From an uncultured Odoribacter sp. (GTDB lineage: Bacteria; Bacteroidota; Bacteroidia; Bacteroidales; Marinifilaceae): DNA of 64,000 bases. Made by a program: the position numbers and the translations under genes. Under the pieces are notes generated by a model. The model saw only the letters and a list, made by a program, of their open reading frames with translations. It was not told the origin of the DNA and did no database searches. The stretch spans positions 1 through 64,000 of the forward strand of contig UQJP01000002.1 of NCBI GenBank assembly GCA_900541415.1, read 5' to 3'. Shown here one piece after another: positions 1-6,067 of the stretch (position 1 is its first letter; each line of letters begins with the position of its first letter).

Positions 1-298
1 TTATTTATATATATTATTATGTTTACAAAAAAGTGTAACTTGTGTTTTGAAATTTGTAGAGTAAAATAGAAGGAAAGATTATTGATAATAAGTTATGTTT
101 TGTTTGCTGTATGTAGATCGAATACAGAGAATTATAATAGCCTATATGAGCTGACATAACTATTTTTAGGCCTGAAAATGATTTTGAGTAAAACGGTAAA
201 AACTAATATCAGTATAGAAATCATCAATAGGTTTATGAATGTATCTTTCCTTTGTCAGAATGTTACTGATAGACCGTAAAGAAAGGAGGCTGGGATAT
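1..298. other. AT-rich intergenic stretch, no gene seen
   Basis: No convincing coding frame on either strand. The stretch is AT-rich and ends in the terminator of the minus-strand gene to its right. A gene lying mostly left of the window could have its promoter here, but I see no clear TAnnTTTG element. Confidence 0.5.
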
Positions 299-334
299 AA
301 AAAAAGATAGCAACAGGAATTTCCTGTTGCTATC
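299..334 (-). terminator. Rho-independent terminator of the alpha-oxoamine synthase gene
   Basis: A perfect inverted repeat, GATAGCAACAGG with its complement CCTGTTGCTATC (306-317 and 323-334), is followed on the minus strand by a run of seven T. It lies 37 bases past the stop codon of the minus-strand gene. Confidence 0.85.
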
Positions 335-370
335 AAACGATTCATCCAACTTCTTGAGAGAAAGGTCGGA

Positions 371-1627
371 TTATTTATTCAGTTTGCTGGCGTCGATCAG
401 AATTTCTTTGTTGTATTCTCCTTTTGCCAGTTTTTCAGATACGTTTTTGAATGCCTTGATTGTATAGTCCACGTCTTCCAAGGTGTGCATGGAAGTCGGA
501 ATCAGGCGGAGCAATAGTTGTCCTTTCGGGATAACCGGGTAAACTACGATAGAGCAGAACAGGTTGTAGTTTTCACGAAGATCGAAAACTACCTGCATTC
601 CTTCTGCAACGCTTCCTGAAAGGTAAACCGGGGTTACCATAGAGTTGGTTACGCCAATGTTCAATCCGTCGGCTTTTAATCCTGATTGAAGCGCATGTGC
701 GATTGTCCACAGTTTTTCACGTCTTTCCGGCTGTGTTCTCAACATTTCCAGACGTTTGATTGAGCCTTCCACGATGGGCATCGGTAATGATTTTGCAAAC
801 ATCTGCGAGCGCATGTTGTAGCGTAGATACATACAGATGTCTTCTTCCGTAGCGACAAAACCTCCGATTCCTGCCATAGCTTTGGCGAATGTTCCGAAAT
901 ACAGGTCGATTTTATCCTGAACGCCGAAATGTTCTCCGGTTCCTGCACCCGTCGGGCCCATTGTTCCGAAGCCATGTGCGTCGTCCACTAAAAAGCGGAA
1001 GTTATATTTGTCTTTCAGTGCTGCGATTTCGTCTAATTTTCCGAGGTCTCCCGCCATTCCAAAAACACCTTCCGTAACGACCAGAATACCACCACCTGTA
1101 CCTTCAACGTATTTTGTAGCGTGATCCAGTTGCTTTTCGAGGCTTTCCATGTCGTTATGCACATACACATACCGTTTTGCCGGAGAAAGGCGTAAGCCGT
1201 CCATGATGCAAGCGTGTGATTCGGCATCGTATACGATACAGTCGAAGCGGCTGGTCATGGCGTCGATGATTGAAACCATTCCCTGATAACCGAAATTCAG
1301 TAAGAATGCATCCGGTTTGCCGACAAATTCAGCCAACTGTGTTTCAAGATATTCGTGACGTGAGGTTTGTCCACTCATCATACGGGCACCCATAGGATAG
1401 GCCATTCCCCATTGTGCTGCTGCTTCAGCATCTATTTTCCGAACTTCCGGGTCGTTAGCCAATCCGATGTAATTGTTCAAGCTCCAGTTCAATACATCTT
1501 TTCCGCGAAATTTCATGCGGGGACCGATTTCCCCTTCCAATTTCGGAAATGCGAAGTAACCATGTGCTTCTTTGGCGTATTTGCCAATATTTCCTCTCTG
1601 ATTTTTTACTCTTTCAAAAATGTCCAC
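371..1627 (-). CDS. Alpha-oxoamine synthase (serine palmitoyltransferase / cysteate acyltransferase type)
   Basis: A 418-residue PLP enzyme of the alpha-oxoamine synthase family, which condenses an amino acid with an acyl thioester and releases CO2. Visible landmarks are the N-LN-YIGLA substrate-loop region near residue 50, SHAC near 136-139, VDDAHGFGTMG near 215-225, and the PLP lysine K249 in TFAKAMA. Family knowledge suggests two roles in Bacteroidota: serine palmitoyltransferase (first step of sphingolipids) or cysteate acyltransferase (first step of sulfonolipids). The long N-terminus with GYFAFPKLEGEIGPRMKF resembles, from memory, the flavobacterial form linked to sulfonolipid producers more than the roughly 395-residue Bacteroides SPT. 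The choice between them is inference. Single gene with its own terminator; no lipid genes adjoin it. Confidence 0.9.
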   Translation of the reverse strand: MDIFERVKNQRGNIGKYAKEAHGYFAFPKLEGEIGPRMKFRGKDVLNWSLNNYIGLANDPEVRKIDAEAAAQWGMAYPMGARMMSGQTSRHEYLETQLAEFVGKPDAFLLNFGYQGMVSIIDAMTSRFDCIVYDAESHACIMDGLRLSPAKRYVYVHNDMESLEKQLDHATKYVEGTGGGILVVTEGVFGMAGDLGKLDEIAALKDKYNFRFLVDDAHGFGTMGPTGAGTGEHFGVQDKIDLYFGTFAKAMAGIGGFVATEEDICMYLRYNMRSQMFAKSLPMPIVEGSIKRLEMLRTQPERREKLWTIAHALQSGLKADGLNIGVTNSMVTPVYLSGSVAEGMQVVFDLRENYNLFCSIVVYPVIPKGQLLLRLIPTSMHTLEDVDYTIKAFKNVSEKLAKGEYNKEILIDASKLNK

Positions 1628-1673
1628 GTCGATATTATTTTGAAAATTTGTAGATACTTTTTCTAAAACTTTG

Positions 1674-1681
1674 CAAAGGTA
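1674..1681 (-). promoter_or_regulatory. Candidate -7 element for the alpha-oxoamine synthase gene
   Basis: On the minus strand this reads TACCTTTG, a full match to the Bacteroidota -7 consensus TAnnTTTG, about 47 bases upstream of the start codon. No good -33 TTG is seen at the usual spacing. Confidence 0.5.
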
Positions 1682-1762
1682 ATAAAATAAGACAAATGCA
1701 CATCGCTTAACCTGAAAAAGTGGTGTTTTACCTTTTGACTTTAACTTTTAACCTCTTTTTTA

Positions 1763-1792
1763 TTGCATGTTGTGAATTATGGTCTATCTTTG
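1763..1792 (+). promoter_or_regulatory. Promoter of bamD
   Basis: TTG at 1763-1765 and TATCTTTG at 1785-1792, spaced by 19 bases, match the Bacteroidota -33/-7 consensus. The transcription start should lie near 1799, about 20 bases before the bamD start. Confidence 0.75.
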
Positions 1793-1818
1793 CATGATGC
1801 AAAAAAAGCGCTCATTTT

Positions 1819-2619
1819 ATGAAGAAATTGTTAGGATTTTTGCTGGTTATATTGTTGCTGACTTCGTGCGGGGAATATCAGAAATTGTTGAAAAGCAATG
1901 ATTATCAGTTGATTTATTCAAAAGCCGTAGAGTATTATAACAAAGGGGACTATCAGCGTGCGATGAGTTTGCTGGATGGAATCCGTACTGTGTTTATCGG
2001 GACGCCTAAAGCGCAGAATATTGCCTATTATCGCGCTTTTTGCAGTTATAACCAGAAAGATTATGCTTACGCGGCAGAATTGTTCAAGCAATTTGTTTCC
2101 ACTTATCCGGAAAGCCCCTTTGCAGAGGAGTGTTTGTTTATGTCCGGTTTCTGTGATTATAAGGCTTCGCCTAAGCCCCGTTTGGATCAGCAGCTTACAG
2201 TGAAAGCGGTCAATGAATTCCAGTTATACCTGAATCGTTATCCCGGAAGCGAACGGAAAGAACGGATCAATGGGTATATGGACGAGATGAGGGATAAGCT
2301 GGCTTATAAGTCTTATCTGGCTGCAAAAAACTATTACCAGCGGGAGCATTATAATGCTGCAATTATCAGTTTCCAGAATTGCCTGAAAGATTTTCCGGGT
2401 TCGAAATACCGGGAAGAGATCATGTATATGCTTTTCTCTTCGAAGTATGAAATGGCTGCGAACAGTGTGGAAGAGAAAAAACTGGAACGTTATAATGCTG
2501 CGAAAGAAGAGTATTACTATTTCGCCGATGAATATCCGAACAGCAAGTTCGCGGCAGATATGAAAAAGAAATATGATATTATTAATGATTATCTGAAAGA
2601 CTATAAGTTCGACGATTGA
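1819..2619 (+). CDS. bamD: Outer membrane protein assembly factor BamD
   Basis: A 266-residue lipoprotein of the BamD/YfiO family, the inner-face lipoprotein of the BAM machine that folds beta-barrel proteins into the outer membrane. The N-terminus is a short lipoprotein signal with lipobox L-L-T-S-C and lipidated C17. The rest is tetratricopeptide-like helices, with repeats near residues 33-75, 75-115 and 155-200 and recurring YP(E/G)S turns typical of BamD. Length matches the family. It has its own promoter. It is followed 52 bases later by the omega subunit gene and then coaBC, an arrangement common in Bacteroidota that suggests partial co-transcription. Confidence 0.93.
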   Translation: MKKLLGFLLVILLLTSCGEYQKLLKSNDYQLIYSKAVEYYNKGDYQRAMSLLDGIRTVFIGTPKAQNIAYYRAFCSYNQKDYAYAAELFKQFVSTYPESPFAEECLFMSGFCDYKASPKPRLDQQLTVKAVNEFQLYLNRYPGSERKERINGYMDEMRDKLAYKSYLAAKNYYQREHYNAAIISFQNCLKDFPGSKYREEIMYMLFSSKYEMAANSVEEKKLERYNAAKEEYYYFADEYPNSKFAADMKKKYDIINDYLKDYKFDD

Positions 2620-2671
2620 TCTTAATGAGATTCTGAACCGTTTTTACGTAAACAATAATTATAAATCAGTT

Positions 2672-3019
2672 ATGGTAGATTTTAAAAAAGTTAAAGCGCC
2701 TAATAACACTATTACCAGAAATACAGCCACATTGGCTGCTAAGGCTGATAATAACATTTACGAAGCCGTTGCCGTTATCGCTAAAAGAGCTAACCAGATT
2801 GCTGTGGAGATGAAGGATGAATTGAGCCGTAAGCTCCAGGAATTTGCTTCTTATACTGATAATCTGGAAGAAATTTTCGAAAACCGGGAACAAATCGAAA
2901 TTTCTAAGTTCTACGAACGTATTCCGAAACCGGTGCTGATTGCCACCCAGGAATTTGAAGACGGCGAGATTTATTTTAGAAATCCGGCAACCGAAAAGAA
3001 ACCTGCTAAGAAGGATTGA
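2672..3019 (+). CDS. rpoZ: RNA polymerase omega/Rpb6-type subunit
   Basis: A 115-residue protein matching the Bacteroidota form of the small RNA polymerase subunit omega, which helps assemble and stabilise the beta-prime subunit. The conserved core is T-R-N near residues 14-17, then NIYEAV-VIAKRANQIA near 28-44, which resembles the Rpb6/omega signature (Y-AV-I--RA-QI). The tail is lysine- and proline-rich. The gene lies between bamD and coaBC; in other bacteria rpoZ also sits near coaBC. A terminator follows immediately. Confidence 0.85.
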   Translation: MVDFKKVKAPNNTITRNTATLAAKADNNIYEAVAVIAKRANQIAVEMKDELSRKLQEFASYTDNLEEIFENREQIEISKFYERIPKPVLIATQEFEDGEIYFRNPATEKKPAKKD

Positions 3020-3022
3020 TAT

Positions 3023-3050
3023 AAAAGCCGCTGAAAGCGGCTTTTTCAAT
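3023..3050 (+). terminator. Rho-independent terminator after the omega gene
   Basis: AAAAGCCGCT (3023-3032), loop GAA, AGCGGCTTTT (3036-3045), then T-rich sequence. It lies only 12 bases before the coaBC start, so coaBC must use read-through or a promoter that I cannot see. Confidence 0.8.
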
Positions 3051-3061
3051 TTTTAATCGTT

Positions 3062-4267
3062 ATGTTGAAAGGCAAACATATTATTTTAGGAGTCACCGGG
3101 AGTATAGCTGCTTATAAAGCGGCTTCTTTAATACGCTTGCTGGTGAAAGAAGGGGCGGAAGTCAGGGTGGTGATGACTGCTTTGGCAAAAGAGTTTATAA
3201 CGCCCCTGACTTTGGCCACATTATCGAAGCATCCGGTGATGGTGGAGTTTTATAATCCGGAAAACGGTGACTGGAATTCGCATGTGAGCCTGGGGCTATG
3301 GGCCGACCTTTATCTGATCGCTCCCGCTACGGCCAATACTATCGGGAAGATGGCGCATGGGGTGGCGGATAATTTGTTGCTGACCACTTATTTGTCGGCT
3401 AAGTGTCCCGTGATGATCGCTCCGGCAATGGATTTGGATATGTATCAGCATCCTGCCAATCAACATAATCTGGAAATTTTGAGATCATACGGTAATGTGG
3501 TTGTCGAACCGCAGTCCGGGGAATTGGCAAGCGGTCTTGTGGGAAAGGGACGGATGTCCGAGCCGGAAGATATTGTGCTTTTTGTTAAGCGTTTTTTGGC
3601 TGGAAACAGCCGGAATCTGGCAGGAAAGAAAGTATTGCTGACAGCCGGGCCTACTTATGAAAAGATCGATCCGGTAAGGTTTATCGGGAATTACTCTTCC
3701 GGTAAGATGGGATTTGCGTTGGCAGAGGAGTTTGCAGGCCGGGGGGCGGAAGTTGTGTTGGTGAGCGGTCCGGTGTGCCTGAAAACTGAAAATCCGGCCA
3801 TTCGGCGGATAGATGTGGAATGTGCCGCCGAAATGTATGAACAGGTCATGATACATGCAAAGAGTAGCGATATTATCGTGTCGTGTGCGGCTGTGGCCGA
3901 TTTTACTCCTAAATCGAAGGCTGGTGAAAAAATCAAGAGGGGAACGGAAGCTATGGTGTTGGAACTGGAACCTACCCACGATATTGCCGCCGAGTTGGGA
4001 AAGCGGAAACGGGCGGGGCAACTGTTGGTGGGGTTCGCTTTGGAAACTCAGGATGAGACTTGCAATGCACTTTTGAAACTGAAGAAAAAGAACCTCGATT
4101 TGATTGTCCTGAATAGTTTACGCGATAAAGGGGCTGGCTTTGGCGGAGATACCAATAAAGTTACGATGATCGACAGGCAGGAGCAGTCTTATCATTATGA
4201 CCTGAAATCGAAACAGGAGGTGGCCAGGGATATTGTAGACCGCATAGAGCAAATGGCAACGGATTAA
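3062..4267 (+). CDS. coaBC: Bifunctional CoaBC: phosphopantothenoylcysteine synthetase/decarboxylase
   Basis: A 401-residue fusion that performs two steps of coenzyme A synthesis: ligation of cysteine to 4'-phosphopantothenate (CoaB) and decarboxylation to 4'-phosphopantetheine (CoaC). The N-terminal flavoprotein half has G-V-T-G-S-I-A-A-Y near residues 9-17, the catalytic histidine H74 in NSHVSLG, and PAMDLDMY near 121-128, the equivalent of the PxMNxxMW motif. The CoaB half starts near 185 with AGPTYEKIDPVR and has NYSSGKMG near 213-220, AAVADFTP near 277-284 and a basic KIKRG segment. Length is normal for the fusion. Confidence 0.97.
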   Translation: MLKGKHIILGVTGSIAAYKAASLIRLLVKEGAEVRVVMTALAKEFITPLTLATLSKHPVMVEFYNPENGDWNSHVSLGLWADLYLIAPATANTIGKMAHGVADNLLLTTYLSAKCPVMIAPAMDLDMYQHPANQHNLEILRSYGNVVVEPQSGELASGLVGKGRMSEPEDIVLFVKRFLAGNSRNLAGKKVLLTAGPTYEKIDPVRFIGNYSSGKMGFALAEEFAGRGAEVVLVSGPVCLKTENPAIRRIDVECAAEMYEQVMIHAKSSDIIVSCAAVADFTPKSKAGEKIKRGTEAMVLELEPTHDIAAELGKRKRAGQLLVGFALETQDETCNALLKLKKKNLDLIVLNSLRDKGAGFGGDTNKVTMIDRQEQSYHYDLKSKQEVARDIVDRIEQMATD

Positions 4268-4280
4268 TTTTTTGTTTCCT

Positions 4281-4312
4281 TTTGTTACATATCAAAATAA
4301 TACTTACTTTTG
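4281..4312 (+). promoter_or_regulatory. Promoter of the pyrBI leader
   Basis: TTTG at 4281-4284 and TACTTTTG at 4305-4312, separated by 20 bases, give a full -33/-7 match. Transcription should start near 4318-4320, leaving a leader of about 165 bases before pyrB. Confidence 0.75.
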
Positions 4313-4321
4313 AGTTCTGAT

Positions 4322-4486
4322 ATGAAGTCAGAACATTTACATATAGATTCTTTTTTGCAGGTTGTCGGTAATTTCAGACGAGCTTGCAGATATATGGATA
4401 AAAATGTATTTGAAGACCAACATTGTTTCCGACATGTTGGTCTTTTTTTTGCGGTCAATAATATCTTTTTAAATACAATAGTATGA
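4322..4486 (+). CDS. Candidate pyrBI leader peptide (54 codons)
   Basis: An ATG lies just downstream of the predicted transcription start and opens a 54-codon frame. The frame passes a U-rich tract (4351-4356) and runs straight through the intrinsic terminator at 4413-4450. Its TGA overlaps the pyrB ATG as ATGA. The layout mirrors the E. coli pyrBI leader, where translation of a leader ORF into the attenuator blocks termination when UTP is scarce; that comparison is established knowledge, its application here inference. No ribosome binding site is evident and the 5' untranslated part would be very short, so translation is unproven. Confidence 0.4.
   Translation: MKSEHLHIDSFLQVVGNFRRACRYMDKNVFEDQHCFRHVGLFFAVNNIFLNTIV
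4413..4450 (+). terminator. Intrinsic terminator/attenuator in the pyrB leader
   Basis: Perfect 11-bp stem AAGACCAACAT (4413-4423) with ATGTTGGTCTT (4434-4444) and a T run at 4443-4450. It lies downstream of the pyrB promoter and 32 bases before the pyrB start, so it terminates the leader rather than coaBC alone. Confidence 0.75.
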
Positions 4487-5391
4487 ATACACGTAGCTTA
4501 GTGTCTATTGAAGATTACACAAAAGAGGATATTCTCGAAGTTTTGAAACTGGCTTCGGAGTTTGAGAAAAATCCCAATCAGCGTTTACTGGAAGGTAAGG
4601 TGGTCGCTTCTTTGTTTTTTGAGCCCTCAACCCGTACCCGTCTGAGTTTCGAAACAGCGATCAATCGTTTGGGGGGACGGATCGTCGGTTTTTCGGATGC
4701 TTCTTCTTCGAGTGTTTCCAAAGGAGAAACGCTGAAGGATACGATTAAAATGGTGGATAATTATGTAGACCTTATCGTGATGCGTCATTCGGTGGAAGGG
4801 GCGGCGCGCTATGCGAGCGAAGTGGCTACGCATCCTGTTGTTAATGCGGGAGACGGGGCGAATCAGCATCCTTCACAGACGATGCTCGATCTTTATTCTA
4901 TTTATAAAACTCAGGGAACTCTTGAAAATCTGAATATTTGCATGGTAGGCGATTTGAAATACGGACGGACGGTACATTCTTTGTTGCAGGCCATGAGTCA
5001 TTTTCATCCTACGTTCCATTTTGTCGCTCCCGAATCTTTACAAATGCCGGATGCTTATAAGATGCATTTGAAAAAATTGCAAATCCCTTATTATGAGCAT
5101 TTGGAACTGGATGAGGTTATCGGAAAGGCCGATATTTTATATATGACACGAGTTCAACGGGAACGTTTTGCCGATCCTTTGGAATATGAAAAGGTAAAGA
5201 ATGTGTATATTCTTAGAAACTCGATGCTGAACGGGACAAAGGACAACATGAAGATATTGCACCCGCTGCCCAGAGTGAATGAAATCGATGTGGATGTGGA
5301 CGATAATCCGAAAGCCTATTATTTTGAGCAGGCACGTAACGGTGTGTTTGCCCGTCAGGCTATTATCAGCAGAGCGCTGGGATTGAAATAA
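4483..5391 (+). CDS. pyrB: Aspartate carbamoyltransferase, catalytic chain
   Basis: A 302-residue catalytic subunit of ATCase, joining carbamoyl phosphate and aspartate in the first committed step of pyrimidine synthesis. Diagnostic segments are FEPSTRTR, with the carbamoyl-phosphate loop S49-T-R-T-R53; the SSSSVSKGET loop near 78-87, including the neighbour-subunit lysine; HPSQTMLD near 128-135; and LHPLPRVNEID near 259-269. Length is normal. The start is fixed by family alignment and overlaps the stop of the leader ORF. pyrI follows 30 bases downstream, forming the class B PyrB-PyrI holoenzyme operon. Confidence 0.97.
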   Translation: MNTRSLVSIEDYTKEDILEVLKLASEFEKNPNQRLLEGKVVASLFFEPSTRTRLSFETAINRLGGRIVGFSDASSSSVSKGETLKDTIKMVDNYVDLIVMRHSVEGAARYASEVATHPVVNAGDGANQHPSQTMLDLYSIYKTQGTLENLNICMVGDLKYGRTVHSLLQAMSHFHPTFHFVAPESLQMPDAYKMHLKKLQIPYYEHLELDEVIGKADILYMTRVQRERFADPLEYEKVKNVYILRNSMLNGTKDNMKILHPLPRVNEIDVDVDDNPKAYYFEQARNGVFARQAIISRALGLK

Positions 5392-5421
5392 ATTACTGGT
5401 TTTCACTTAAAATCATTCGTT

Positions 5422-5877
5422 ATGACTAAAAAAGAATTACAAGTAAGCGCAATAGAAAACGGTACGGTGATCGATCATATTCCGGCTAATAAGTTGTTTG
5501 ATGTGATTAGCGTGTTGGGGATAAACCGGATGGAAAACGCGATGACATTTGGTACAAACCTGCGTAGTAATAAGTTAGGGAAAAAAGCCATTATAAAAAT
5601 TTGGGATAAGTTTTTGGAGGATTCCGAGGTAAATAAGTTGGCTTTGGTTGCTCCCTCTGCTAAGATTAATATTATCCGGGATTATGATGTGGTCGAAAAA
5701 AAGAAAGTGAACGTCCCGGAAAGGGTGGAAGGTATTGTGAAATGTATGAATCCTAAGTGTATTACAAATCATGAATTTGTAAAAACGAAGTTTGCTGTGA
5801 TTAACGATTCGCCGATTGTGTTGAAATGTCATTATTGCGAAAAGTTGACCGATCAGGCCAATATGGAGATTATCTGA
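5422..5877 (+). CDS. pyrI: Aspartate carbamoyltransferase, regulatory chain
   Basis: A 151-residue regulatory subunit that binds nucleotide effectors (CTP, UTP, ATP) and tethers the catalytic trimers. The N-terminal allosteric domain has VSAIENGTVIDHIPA near residues 7-21. The C-terminal zinc domain shows the four ligands C108, C113, C136 and C139, in the spacing CxxxxC and CxxC. It is co-transcribed with pyrB and followed by a strong terminator. Confidence 0.97.
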   Translation: MTKKELQVSAIENGTVIDHIPANKLFDVISVLGINRMENAMTFGTNLRSNKLGKKAIIKIWDKFLEDSEVNKLALVAPSAKINIIRDYDVVEKKKVNVPERVEGIVKCMNPKCITNHEFVKTKFAVINDSPIVLKCHYCEKLTDQANMEII

Positions 5878-5899
5878 CTGTCTTTTTGTTAAATAGGAT

Positions 5900-5926
5900 A
5901 AGCAGGGCCGAAAGCCCTGCTTTTTT
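5900..5926 (+). terminator. Terminator of the pyrBI operon
   Basis: Stem AAGCAGGGC (5900-5908), loop CGAAA, GCCCTGCTT (5914-5922), then T residues to 5926, 22 bases past the pyrI stop. Confidence 0.85.
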
Positions 5927-5995
5927 ATGTATAAGGGAATTTACAAAAAAAGGAAGCGGGATCAGACCTCTTATGCCTGAAATTTTCGGCAATAA

Positions 5996-6026
5996 TTTGC
6001 ATGGTATTATAAAATATTTAAATTTG
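5996..6026 (+). promoter_or_regulatory. Promoter of the M60-like peptidase gene
   Basis: TTTG at 5996-5999 and TAAATTTG at 6019-6026 with a 19-base spacer, a full match to the Bacteroidota consensus. Confidence 0.7.
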
Positions 6027-6067
6027 TTATCAATATTTTTAATAATGAATACTAAACTATGCTACTT

